NCBI GenBank assembly: GCA_016179105.1
Contig: JACOSB010000114.1
Location: 1-64,000, forward strand
Origin: Candidatus Acetothermia bacterium
GTDB taxonomy: Bacteria; Bipolaricaulota; Bipolaricaulia; RBG-16-55-9; DRXL01
DNA length: 64,000 nt
Direction: 5' to 3'
Each line of letters opens with the position of its first letter. Positions within the stretch are counted from its first letter, which is position 1. Below the pieces are notes generated by a model, which was not told where the DNA came from, searched no databases, and was given only the letters and a program-made list of their open reading frames with translations. Below, piece by piece: positions 42,367 through 50,164 of this stretch. Made by a program: the position numbers and the translations under genes.

Positions 42367-43150
42367 GCGACGGCAACTGATCGCAAAATTTGCTCTCTAT
42401 GCCGGAAGCATCATCGGACTCTTCGTGATCTGGCAGATCGCCAGCATGATCATTTATGCGATCTATTGGAATAGCGATCAACGCTACTTCACGTACTTTC
42501 TTCCGACGCCGATCAATGCAATAACCAATCTGATCGCTCATCTTCAGCAAATAAGCCTTGGTTTTGGAGCTAGTGCGCTCCGGATGCTCGTAAGCATTTT
42601 GCTGGCCATCCTCATTGGTACGCCCATTGGACTCGTGATCGGTCATGAAAAGATTGCCGATCGTCTTTTCTCGCCGCTCCTTTATATCAGTAACCCCATC
42701 CCCAAGGTCGTCTTCCTGCCCTTATTGTTCATCTTCTTCGGAATCGGTAACAGTCCCAAAATCATCCTCATCACACTCCTACTAGTATTCCCCGTAATCC
42801 TCGCAGCACGGGATGCTGCCAAAAGTATTCACAAAACATATCTGCTCAGCGTGCGAAGCCTCAACGCGACGCGAGGACAGATTTATCGTCATGTCGTACT
42901 GCCTGCGTGTCTCCCGGCCATACTCACGACCGTGCGCCTGAGCATTGGCTTTGCCACGGTGGGACTCGCGATTACAGAGACATGGAATGCCAAAGTTGGT
43001 CTCTGGCTCTATATTCTTAATGCCTCGATACAACATAATGGGTCGGGCGTCTTTGCGGGCATAGTGGCGTTTGCGATTCTTGGATTAATCTTCTACAGCA
43101 TCGTCGATCTCATTGAGCGGTTGGTTTGTCGATGGAGTTACGCGACCTAA
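42335..43150 (+). CDS. ABC transporter permease, SsuC/TauC family
   Basis: 271 residues with six to seven membrane helices. The first is LYAGSIIGLFVIWQIASMII; the BPD_transp_1 domain follows, with helices around ALRMLVSILLAILIGTPIGL, PKVVFLPLLFIFFGIGNSPK, ILITLLLVFPVILAARDAA, and a C-terminal pair. The EAA-type coupling loop reads LNATRGQIYRHVVLPACLPA. It forms the membrane part of the importer with the binding protein at 40078 and the unusual ATPase, overlapping the latter by 32 bases. Family substrates are sulfonates, taurine, nitrate or pyrimidine precursors. Which one cannot be told here; no sulfonatase, nitrate reductase or thiamine gene is nearby. Confidence 0.9.
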   Translation: MQDLWKRIPLKRRQLIAKFALYAGSIIGLFVIWQIASMIIYAIYWNSDQRYFTYFLPTPINAITNLIAHLQQISLGFGASALRMLVSILLAILIGTPIGLVIGHEKIADRLFSPLLYISNPIPKVVFLPLLFIFFGIGNSPKIILITLLLVFPVILAARDAAKSIHKTYLLSVRSLNATRGQIYRHVVLPACLPAILTTVRLSIGFATVGLAITETWNAKVGLWLYILNASIQHNGSGVFAGIVAFAILGLIFYSIVDLIERLVCRWSYAT

Positions 43151-43163
43151 TTGGGGAATGCTT

Positions 43164-44015
43164 ATGAAAATAGATAAAATTCTTCTATTCGCAAACTGGG
43201 ATCACCCCGTTGTGACCCCGCACGTTGATGTGCTCAGAAAGTGGGCGACGGCTCATCAGACCAACCTCTTGTACTCTAACACTCTTGATGAATCTATGAA
43301 GGTTTCAGCAGACTTGGCAGTGAGCATCGGCGGTGATGGGACATTTTTGAAAGCCGCACGCTACGCCGCTCCCCTACAAATTCCCTTGCTCGGCTTCAAT
43401 ACCGGCGCGCTCGGATTTTTACCGCAAACGACGGCTGAAGAGTTAACTGTTGTGCTGCAGCGAGTGCTTGAGGGTCAATTCACCATTGAGGAACGTTCTC
43501 GTTTGGGTGGAGAGTTTGTGAACGCTGAAAACTCGGCGCGACAAGAGTTTTCAGCGCTGAATGAAGTCGTTGTCTCCCACGTGCGCCCAGATCGTTTCAC
43601 AGACATCGAACTCTGGTGCGGCTCTGAATTGATCGCTAGCTATCCGGGCGATGGGGTGATCCTCGCGACTCCGACGGGCTCGACGGCGTATTCGCTCTCG
43701 GCGGGCGGACCGATCGCAGAGCCGGAGCTACCCATTCTTCTTGTCACTCCGCTCGCTTCGCATCAATTAGCGATTCGGCCACTGATCTTAGATGGACATC
43801 GTCCTCTGCGTCTCGTCGCGCGATTTCCTGCGCAGGTGATGGTCGATGGCGAGCGCTTTGGCTCGCTGCAACCGGGCGCAGAAGTCCACATCCGCTCTTC
43901 GCCCTTCAAGACGCGTCTCGTGATTCTTAAGAGCGCTCCCAGCTTCTTCGCGCGACTCGCGCAAAAGCTCAACTGGAGCCAGATTCCTTATCGAAAGAAC
44001 CCACCCGTGCGTTAA
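43164..44015 (+). CDS. nadK: NAD kinase
   Basis: Phosphorylates NAD to NADP. 283 residues from ATG 43164; GGGGA lies 6 bases before it, and the longer reading from 43113 overlaps the permease. Family motifs: SIGGDGTFLKAAR (GGDG with catalytic Asp), NTGALGFLP, LNEVVVSHVRPDRF, and SYPGDGVILATPTGSTAYSLSAGGPI-type substrate loop (the segment around ATPTGSTAYSL). The protein ends in a basic stretch PYRKNPPVR. It follows the ABC importer by 13 bases and may be co-transcribed, though no functional link is obvious. Confidence 0.95.
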   Translation: MKIDKILLFANWDHPVVTPHVDVLRKWATAHQTNLLYSNTLDESMKVSADLAVSIGGDGTFLKAARYAAPLQIPLLGFNTGALGFLPQTTAEELTVVLQRVLEGQFTIEERSRLGGEFVNAENSARQEFSALNEVVVSHVRPDRFTDIELWCGSELIASYPGDGVILATPTGSTAYSLSAGGPIAEPELPILLVTPLASHQLAIRPLILDGHRPLRLVARFPAQVMVDGERFGSLQPGAEVHIRSSPFKTRLVILKSAPSFFARLAQKLNWSQIPYRKNPPVR

Positions 44016-44025
44016 GGAGTTTTCT

Positions 44026-45114
44026 CTATGGCGAGCCGCATGAGCCCGGCGTGGTGGCGGGGGCACGAGGGGTGGTGAGGCCGCCGAACTTGAGCTGAAA
44101 CCCGAAACTCTGCTGGATCTGACCGGTGGCCGTGATGAGCGAAGTTCCGGTGAAGGCCAAGTCACAGATGGAAGCTCCTATTCGGAATTCTTGCGACGTC
44201 GGGGTGAATGTCGCTTGTCCTGTCAGTCGAATATTCCCTACGGCAGATTCGATCGTGAAGATCTGACTCGTCAGCCCTTGGCCGCGTTCAAAGATCGTCT
44301 CTCCGGAGAACGAGGTCGAACCGCCTAGACCAACTTTGATCTGCACTTTTTCGACCAATACTTGCCAGTCTTTGGGGTCCAACCTCGTCTCGCTTCCGAT
44401 GATGCTGTTGAGAAATTCAGTGTTGAGACGGATCGTGACGTTGCTCAAGAAGGGCCGGAGCTGTGCATCCACGCCAAAGGTACTCTGTCCTTGGAATCTC
44501 AGATATGGCAAGAGTTCTCCGCCGTTCACGATCAAATTGAGGGCATCGCTCTTGCCCAAAGGAAGAGATTGTTTGTCGCTGAGTAGTTTGAGGATGGACT
44601 TGATGAATTCGATCTTGACGCCGATCTCAGCGATCGTCCCCCATTCGGAGACCCATCCCAAATCTCCGGACAGATTCGCCGGAGCTACGGCCTGCGTGCT
44701 AATCTGTAAACCGGAGATCAACACGGGCTGATCGGCAGTAGAACCGCCCGCCGAACGCGAGAAATTGAGTGCGCTGATTTCGATCCATGAAGGGCCGATC
44801 AGAGCAGCGATGGTAGGGCCAGAATAGAGCGACAATTCTTGTGCTGTTTCTAGCTGTAGCTGAAAATAGAGGACCAGTAGCTGGAAATATATGACCGGGC
44901 GTGGATCGCCGTCGCCATGAGGGATTTCGCCAAGCCCATAGATACGATAATTCAATTGAAATCCATCGCAATGACCGACTGAGAAGGCTTGCACGGTGCA
45001 ATCGTGGGCAGATGCCACCGCCGGGGCGATGTATGACCAAAGCCCCAGTAAGAGCAGAACGAGATAGTGGCGGAGGTAGCGCCGTCCAGAAACTTCTTGC
45101 GCACCACTCTTCAT
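44026..45114 (-). CDS. Secreted protein of unknown function (long paralogue)
   Basis: 362 residues with a signal sequence about 16-36 (YLVLLLLGLWSYIAPAVASA). Mature part begins HDCTVQAFSVGHCDGFQLNY, with two Cys, then beta-rich sequence with hydrophobic alternation and a helix-rich centre (WVSEWGTIAEIGVKIEFIKS). It ends with a Pro/Thr/Ala linker and GSCGSP. The centre resembles the smaller neighbour at 45130-45606 (WVSRLASMGEIVQRMEFLKA). No family recognised. It is tail-to-tail with nadK, 10 bases apart. Confidence 0.65.
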   Translation of the reverse strand: MKSGAQEVSGRRYLRHYLVLLLLGLWSYIAPAVASAHDCTVQAFSVGHCDGFQLNYRIYGLGEIPHGDGDPRPVIYFQLLVLYFQLQLETAQELSLYSGPTIAALIGPSWIEISALNFSRSAGGSTADQPVLISGLQISTQAVAPANLSGDLGWVSEWGTIAEIGVKIEFIKSILKLLSDKQSLPLGKSDALNLIVNGGELLPYLRFQGQSTFGVDAQLRPFLSNVTIRLNTEFLNSIIGSETRLDPKDWQVLVEKVQIKVGLGGSTSFSGETIFERGQGLTSQIFTIESAVGNIRLTGQATFTPTSQEFRIGASICDLAFTGTSLITATGQIQQSFGFQLKFGGLTTPRAPATTPGSCGSP

Positions 45115-45129
45115 AATTCGCGCTTCTCC

Positions 45130-45606
45130 TTATTTCTGCGGGGCATTTAGGTACAACGTGTCTAGTTTCCCATCGAATCGCTGGTCTATCAACTTTTTCA
45201 ATCGTGCTTTGAGAAACTCCATTCGTTGGACTATTTCACCCATGGACGCTAACCGTGACACCCAATCGAGATCGAGTTCATTCAAACTCCAATTTGTCGC
45301 AAGTGAACAGACTGTTATGTCCGCACTCACACGCATGTCCGATTCCCGCGAGCGATCCCAATGTTTATAATTCCAGTATGTAAAAAAACCAAGGCCACGT
45401 GTCTCCGAGGAGCTAATATTATTAGCATTATGCTCACAGTTCATCTGCATTATCTGACAATCTCGGTCTGCGAATGATTCCAACTGGGCATCATATGCAA
45501 GAGCAGCAGACCCGGCAATACTTCCCACCGATATTCCGAATACTGAGATTATAAAACATTTTTGGAAGGTTTGGATAGAAGAATCCGCGGGGCTGGGATT
45601 ATTCAT
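45130..45606 (-). CDS. Secreted protein of unknown function (short paralogue)
   Basis: 158 residues, SD GAAGGAGGG with 7-base spacing. The N-terminus is short and polar, then a hydrophobic stretch (CFIISVFGISVGSIAGSAAL) that may be a signal or anchor, and YDAQLESFADRDCQIMQMNC with two Cys. The C-terminal helix WVSRLASMGEIVQRMEFLKA matches a segment of the 362-residue protein encoded next, so the pair came from duplication and truncation or extension. Separated by 15 bases from it on the same strand; both probably share the promoter near 45703. Confidence 0.6.
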   Translation of the reverse strand: MNNPSPADSSIQTFQKCFIISVFGISVGSIAGSAALAYDAQLESFADRDCQIMQMNCEHNANNISSSETRGLGFFTYWNYKHWDRSRESDMRVSADITVCSLATNWSLNELDLDWVSRLASMGEIVQRMEFLKARLKKLIDQRFDGKLDTLYLNAPQK

Positions 45607-45702
45607 TGGCGAGCCCTCCTTCTCGAAGGATTTCCCGGGCTCTCATCCCCCTAGTACGACAACGCCACATCGTCCAAGACGCGAAGGTCTCCCGTCCGTC
45701 TC

Positions 45703-45708
45703 ATTATA
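45703..45708 (-). promoter_or_regulatory. Candidate -10 element upstream of 45606
   Basis: Minus strand TATAAT at 45703-45708. No good -35 at the expected distance. The predicted start leaves a leader of about 90 bases before ATG 45606. Confidence 0.35.
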
Positions 45709-45794
45709 CAAATCCTCTTGCTAAGCTCATCATACGAGAACAAGCGTAGTGCTTCAATACGCCCGGCCCGAGCTCAAGATACAGAAGGGTGGGA

Positions 45795-45966
45795 GGGGCT
45801 TGGCTCACGGATTCGATCCGATGTACGACTGCGAGGGAAAAATCCTCTCGTTGGGGAGGAGGTCAGGCAAACCCCTGGAGAGGCAAAACCCCCACAGTTT
45901 GTGGGACGCGGCCTGAGCATTTTCCCGCTCAGGCTTCGGTGGCACCCTGCCACGCGGCCAAGCCCC
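45795..45966. ncRNA. Candidate structured RNA, about 172 bases
   Basis: Perfect closing helix GGGGCTTGGC (45795-45804) with GCCAAGCCCC (45957-45966). Inside are four perfect stems in order: CGGAT/ATCCG (45808-45820), CCCACA/TGTGGG (45891-45905), GCCTGAGC/GCTCAGGC (45911-45934), and GTGGCA/TGCCAC (45939-45953). A weaker stem lies around 45831-45850. Several adjoining hairpins joined by one long helix is a multi-branch RNA layout, unlikely by chance. The direction is not decided: the element lies between divergent genes. No match to tmRNA, RNase P, SRP, 6S or common riboswitches was recognised. The flanks up to 46075 hold nothing else visible. Confidence 0.45.
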
Positions 45967-46075
45967 ATGGAGTGGGAAGTTTCTCGCTAATCTGTCACCC
46001 TTTCCCGTGCTCCTGATGTTAAGGCTGAGAGTGTGCAAAAGACATGGAAGAAAGGTGAAAATTAGGTGGAAGCTA

Positions 46076-46104
46076 TTGACCCATGCCGGGCGAGTCGCTA
46101 GACT
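46076..46104 (+). promoter_or_regulatory. Promoter of the two-component system
   Basis: TTGACC (46076-46081), 17-base spacer, TAGACT (46099-46104). The predicted start falls within a few bases of the kinase ATG at 46114, so the transcript would be almost leaderless; no SD is present. Confidence 0.5.
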
Positions 46105-46113
46105 GTCATTGCC

Positions 46114-47745
46114 ATGCGATTTTGGCCGCTCAGTATTCGTTGGAAGTTTATCATCACGATCATCGCCTTCACGCTGGTCTTGGCGGTCCCGTTCGGGTTT
46201 CTTACACTCAAACTCATCACAGACAACACTGCTGATACCTTCCAAGCGGGCTGGGAAACAGCTGTAAAAATTTGGGGACTTGTCTTGCTTACACCTGGCG
46301 GGGTGAGTCGAATGAGCGGCCCAGATGGACAAACCGAATGCCAAAACCTAATCGAAAACTTGACCAAAGAGTTTGCCCCCCCTGGCAAGCTAGCACAGGG
46401 AGAAACGGCACTCTTGTATGTCCAAGTGGTCCTCTTTGGCAAGGAATCATGCAGCCATACTGCTTTCGCTGCCGATGGCAAAAGTCCCTTGCTACCACTT
46501 CCTCCTGTAGATGAACCGCTTCCCGCTGATGTACAGCAGAACGAAGAAGGCAAACTAGAGGTTCAGAACACTCAAGCCTCTGAAGTCGGCAAATACCTCG
46601 ATATCCGATATGCGCAACCATACAAAGTGGGCATTGTGCAACCCACGATAGCATACGCCTATTTGCGAGTTGGTGTGAGTCTTACCTCCGCACAAGAACG
46701 TTTACAACGCGATGCAACAGTAATCACGCTGATCGTTCTTGGCTACGTCTTGGTCGGTATTTTGATTGCTTTCGCTTTCTCCAAGATGATTCTCGGTCCT
46801 GTTGAAGTCTTGGCCAAAGCCGTCTCGCGCTTTAAGCAAGATCGCTCGGCGCGAGCCAAAGTCAAGAGTGGCGATGAGCTCGAATGGCTCGCCCAAGAGT
46901 TCAATACGATGGCCGACGCGATCGAAGAGCGCCGCCGCGAACTCGAACGAATTAACGCTGCGCTTGTAAAAGCCAATCGGGTAAAGTCCGAGTTTCTGGC
47001 TGTGATGGGCCATGAGCTAAAAACTCCGTTGCACGCCATTCGCGGTTATTCCCAGCTCTTGCTCGAAGGCGTCGATGGCCCGCTCACCCAAGCGCAACAG
47101 GACGATTTGGCCAATATTCTGCAGTCAGGAGATCATTTGCTTGAACTGATCGATAATATCTTGCGCTTCTCCAAACTCGAAGCCGGGGAAGAAAAACTTT
47201 ATCTAGAATCCGTGCGCGCTTCGGACCTAGTCGAGGACGCGATCAAAAATATCAGCTCGCTCGCACGCAACAAGGGTCTCCAACTGCGCGTATACTCGGA
47301 GCCTATCCCCCTCATGTGCGATCGTACCAAAGTGCGCCAGATTTTAATCAATTTACTCAGCAATGCCGTCAAGCATACGCGCCAAGGCAAGATCGAGATC
47401 GCGGCCGAGCAAAAAGACAATACCGTGCGCTTTGCCGTGACCGATACAGGCATCGGCATCGCGCCGGAGTATCACGAGAAAATTTTTGAGCCCTTTACCC
47501 AAATCGACAGTTCTACCACGAGAGAATCCCACGGGGTTGGACTTGGGCTCGCGATTGTGAAAAAATATGTGGAAATGCATGGCGGACGCGTCGGAGTGGA
47601 AAGCCAACCCGGCCAGGGAAGCACGTTCTTCTTTAGCATTCCCTTGACTCCGCAGCTCTCCACGAACGGCCTGCCCGCCAAGGAGGAAACGAATGCGAAT
47701 CCTGATCGCAGAGGACGATCCGAACTCACTCAACCTGCTCCGTAA
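46114..47745 (+). CDS. Membrane sensor histidine kinase
   Basis: 543 residues. Helix 1 about 9-33 (WKFIITIIAFTLVLAVPFGF) and helix 2 about 203-228 flank an extracytoplasmic sensor domain of about 170 residues with no clear family. A HAMP domain (about 229-283) and a dimerisation domain follow, with the H-box VMGHELKTPLHAIRGYSQLL; the phosphorylated His is near residue 300. ATP-binding motifs: N-box INLLSNAVKH, G1 TDTGIGIA, F-box IFEPF, G2 GVGLGLAIVKKY. The last 25 residues are Pro/Asn-rich and overlap the regulator gene by 53 bases. Probably senses an envelope signal; the exporter operon downstream is a possible target. Confidence 0.93.
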   Translation: MRFWPLSIRWKFIITIIAFTLVLAVPFGFLTLKLITDNTADTFQAGWETAVKIWGLVLLTPGGVSRMSGPDGQTECQNLIENLTKEFAPPGKLAQGETALLYVQVVLFGKESCSHTAFAADGKSPLLPLPPVDEPLPADVQQNEEGKLEVQNTQASEVGKYLDIRYAQPYKVGIVQPTIAYAYLRVGVSLTSAQERLQRDATVITLIVLGYVLVGILIAFAFSKMILGPVEVLAKAVSRFKQDRSARAKVKSGDELEWLAQEFNTMADAIEERRRELERINAALVKANRVKSEFLAVMGHELKTPLHAIRGYSQLLLEGVDGPLTQAQQDDLANILQSGDHLLELIDNILRFSKLEAGEEKLYLESVRASDLVEDAIKNISSLARNKGLQLRVYSEPIPLMCDRTKVRQILINLLSNAVKHTRQGKIEIAAEQKDNTVRFAVTDTGIGIAPEYHEKIFEPFTQIDSSTTRESHGVGLGLAIVKKYVEMHGGRVGVESQPGQGSTFFFSIPLTPQLSTNGLPAKEETNANPDRRGRSELTQPAP

Positions 47746-48367
47746 ATTTCTTGAATCCAAGGGGCACCAAGTCGTCACGGCGCACAACGGCCAGGACGCC
47801 CTGGATAAATTCGGCGAAGCCAAGCCGGACCTTCTCTTGCTCGACGTCATGATGCCCAAGCTGGACGGCTGGACCGTCTTGCAGAAGATCCGTGAGACCG
47901 CCAACACGCCGGTCATCATGGTCACCGCCAAAGATTCTACCGACGACAAAGTCCGCGGCTTATCTACCGGAGCCGACGATTATATCACCAAGCCCTTCGA
48001 TCTGAGAGAAGTCGAAGTGCGTGTGTCTGCCGTGATGCGCCGGATCAGCAAGTCCCCATTCATGACATTTGGCCAGTTAGAGATCGATGACGAGCGCAAA
48101 GAAGTGCGCTTGCAGGGGAAGCGCATCGAGCTTTCCCCTAAAGAATATGATCTACTCAAGCTCTTGACTTCTAAACCTGGACGAGTTTTCTCACATCGCG
48201 AGATCATCGACTCCATTTGGTCCGACAGCCAGTTCGCATCATCCGAGGACGTCAAAAAATATATCTATCTGCTCAGAAATAAAATCGAAGACGACCCTGA
48301 CGATCCTCAATTTATTCTCACGGTGCGTGGCTTCGGCTACAAGTTGGGTGCGGAGACTGAAAGTTAA
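47693..48367 (+). CDS. OmpR/PhoB-family response regulator
   Basis: 224 residues, SD AAGGAGG. Receiver domain about 1-118 with acidic pair (ILIAEDDPN), phosphoacceptor Asp51 in LLLLDVMMPK, VTAKD, and GADDYITKPF with conserved Lys. The C-terminal winged helix (about 130-222) holds ELSPKEYDLLKLLTSKPGRV and the recognition region SSEDVKKYIYLLRNKIED, ending in the wing TVRGFGYKLG. The gene overlaps the kinase, so they act as a pair. The ABC exporter starts 51 bases later from its own promoter. Confidence 0.95.
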   Translation: MRILIAEDDPNSLNLLRKFLESKGHQVVTAHNGQDALDKFGEAKPDLLLLDVMMPKLDGWTVLQKIRETANTPVIMVTAKDSTDDKVRGLSTGADDYITKPFDLREVEVRVSAVMRRISKSPFMTFGQLEIDDERKEVRLQGKRIELSPKEYDLLKLLTSKPGRVFSHREIIDSIWSDSQFASSEDVKKYIYLLRNKIEDDPDDPQFILTVRGFGYKLGAETES

Positions 48368-48376
48368 AAAATCCCC

Positions 48377-48405
48377 TTGACGCGCCGGTAGAGACCCACT
48401 ACAAT
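48377..48405 (+). promoter_or_regulatory. Promoter of the heterodimeric ABC exporter
   Basis: TTGACG (48377-48382), 17-base spacer, TACAAT (48400-48405), each five of six to consensus. The ATG at 48419 lies 13 bases after the -10 with no SD, so translation may be leaderless. Confidence 0.65.
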
Positions 48406-48418
48406 CGAATCTCACCGT

Positions 48419-50164
48419 ATGCGAGAGATTCTTCATTATCTGTGGGGCTACCGAAATCGTGTTCTGTTGGGATTAGCTGCGCTTTTTGTCGTGGACGGCG
48501 CCCAACTCATCACCCCTTTGCTCGTACGTCAAGCGATCGACCAGTTGGCCGCCCACGGGACCGCACCACTCTGGGTCTATGCCCTGTTCATCGCGGGAAT
48601 CGCTTTGGTCATCGCGTTCTTTCGTTTCTTCTGGCGATATTTCTTGTGGGGCTCCTCGCGCCGCATTCGTCGTGATATCCGTAACCAGCTCTACCAGCAT
48701 ATAGTCACGCTCTCCGCCAATTTTTTTAACAACACGCGCACGGGTGACATCATCGCGCACGCCACGAACGACGTCGAAGCCGTCGGCATGACCTGCGGCT
48801 TTGGCTTATTGGGTCTAGCCGACGCGATCTTCATGGTTACTTTTTCGCTCGCGGCGATGATTTCGATTAGCTGGCAACTCTCCCTCTACGCCTTCATTCC
48901 TCTGCCGTTCGTGACTGTCTTCGTGATATTGACGGGGCGAATCATTCATAGCCGTTACAAGACGGTGCAAGAGTCTTTTGCCACCGTGACCGAAAAAGTG
49001 CGAGAGGCGCTGTCGGGTATTCGCGTCATAAAGACGTTCGTCCAAGAGTCTGGTTCGTCGAACGATTTCGCGAAATCCAACCAAGATTATGTCGACAAAA
49101 ATATGAAGCTCGTTCGCGTCTCGGGTGTCTTCGATCCGATGATCGCTTTTCTTGCCGGACTTTCCGGTGCGATCGTCCTATGGTTGGGTGGTAGTCGTGT
49201 CATCGGTGGCGATATCAGCTTGGGCAGCTTCGTCGCGTTCCAGACCTACCTGGCGATGCTGACCTGGCCGATGATGGCCTTGGGTATGGTCGTCAACATC
49301 GTCCAGCGCGGCACGGCATCGATGGATCGTTTGCAGAAACTCATAGATACTCCGGCTGACATTGCGGATGCCCCAGACGCTCAGTCTTTTCCTAAGCGCG
49401 TCCATCTCGACGTGCATCATCTGACATTTGCCTATCCGTCCGATGCAGAGCTTTCAGCAAACGGCCATTCTGCGGTCTTGCAGGACCTCAGTTTTCATCT
49501 TGAGGAAGGGCAAACCCTCGGCATCATCGGGCTTACCGGCGCCGGCAAGAGCACGCTGATTCATCTGCTTTTGCGCATCTTCGATCCTCCGGAAAAATCA
49601 ATCTCGATCGGGGGCGTCGACCTACGCAAAATTCGGCTTAAAGAGCTGCGTAAACACATCAGTCTGGTGCCTCAAGACCCGTTCTTGTTCTCGGCAAAGC
49701 TCAGTGAGAACATTGCCTTTGGTAAACCGGACGCAAGCCCTGAAGAGATTCGCAAAGCCGCCGAGCTGGCTGGCGTGTACGAAGAAATCCAAGAGTTTCC
49801 CCAAGGGATGGACACTATCATCGGGGAACGCGGCGTCTCCCTCTCCGGCGGGCAGAAGCAACGCGTTGCGATCGCACGTGCGCTTCTCACCGACCCCAAG
49901 CTACTGATTCTTGACGATGCGCTCTCGGCGGTCGACGCCGAAAAAGAAGAGCAAATCTTGCAAAATTTAAAGAGCGTGCTCCAGTCGCGCACAGCCATTG
50001 TCATTTCACATCGTATCTCAGCTGTGAAAGACGCGGATCTTATTATTGTGATCGAGCACGGCCGTATCATAGAGCGCGGTCGCCACGAAGAGTTATTGCA
50101 GCTCAACGGCCTCTATGCTCGCCTGTACGAGCTGCAGCAGGCTGAAAAGGCATTGCACGCATGA
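48419..50164 (+). CDS. ABC exporter half-transporter, BmrC/YheI-like (degenerate ATP site)
   Basis: 581 residues: six-helix ABC_membrane domain (about 1-310) then ATPase domain (about 335-575). Walker A GLTGAGKST near residue 370, signature LSGGQKQ near residue 475, Walker B LLILDDALSAVD near residues 495-507. The catalytic Glu after Walker B is Asp (LDDA), the hallmark of the degenerate subunit in heterodimeric exporters such as BmrCD. The partner follows with ATGA overlap. Likely substrates are drugs or lipids, extruded to the outer leaflet. No SD upstream; initiation is probably leaderless. Confidence 0.92.
   Translation: MREILHYLWGYRNRVLLGLAALFVVDGAQLITPLLVRQAIDQLAAHGTAPLWVYALFIAGIALVIAFFRFFWRYFLWGSSRRIRRDIRNQLYQHIVTLSANFFNNTRTGDIIAHATNDVEAVGMTCGFGLLGLADAIFMVTFSLAAMISISWQLSLYAFIPLPFVTVFVILTGRIIHSRYKTVQESFATVTEKVREALSGIRVIKTFVQESGSSNDFAKSNQDYVDKNMKLVRVSGVFDPMIAFLAGLSGAIVLWLGGSRVIGGDISLGSFVAFQTYLAMLTWPMMALGMVVNIVQRGTASMDRLQKLIDTPADIADAPDAQSFPKRVHLDVHHLTFAYPSDAELSANGHSAVLQDLSFHLEEGQTLGIIGLTGAGKSTLIHLLLRIFDPPEKSISIGGVDLRKIRLKELRKHISLVPQDPFLFSAKLSENIAFGKPDASPEEIRKAAELAGVYEEIQEFPQGMDTIIGERGVSLSGGQKQRVAIARALLTDPKLLILDDALSAVDAEKEEQILQNLKSVLQSRTAIVISHRISAVKDADLIIVIEHGRIIERGRHEELLQLNGLYARLYELQQAEKALHA

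Noticed and set aside
45806-45822. tRNA T-arm-like sequence (CGGATTCGATCCG)
   Set aside because: No acceptor, D-arm or anticodon stems around it; it is one hairpin of the larger structured element.
45880-45915. Possible c-di-GMP-I riboswitch fragment (GGCAAAACC...GUGGGACGC)
   Set aside because: The conserved downstream GCAAAGCC part and tetraloop receptor are missing, and it was not verified by a covariance search.
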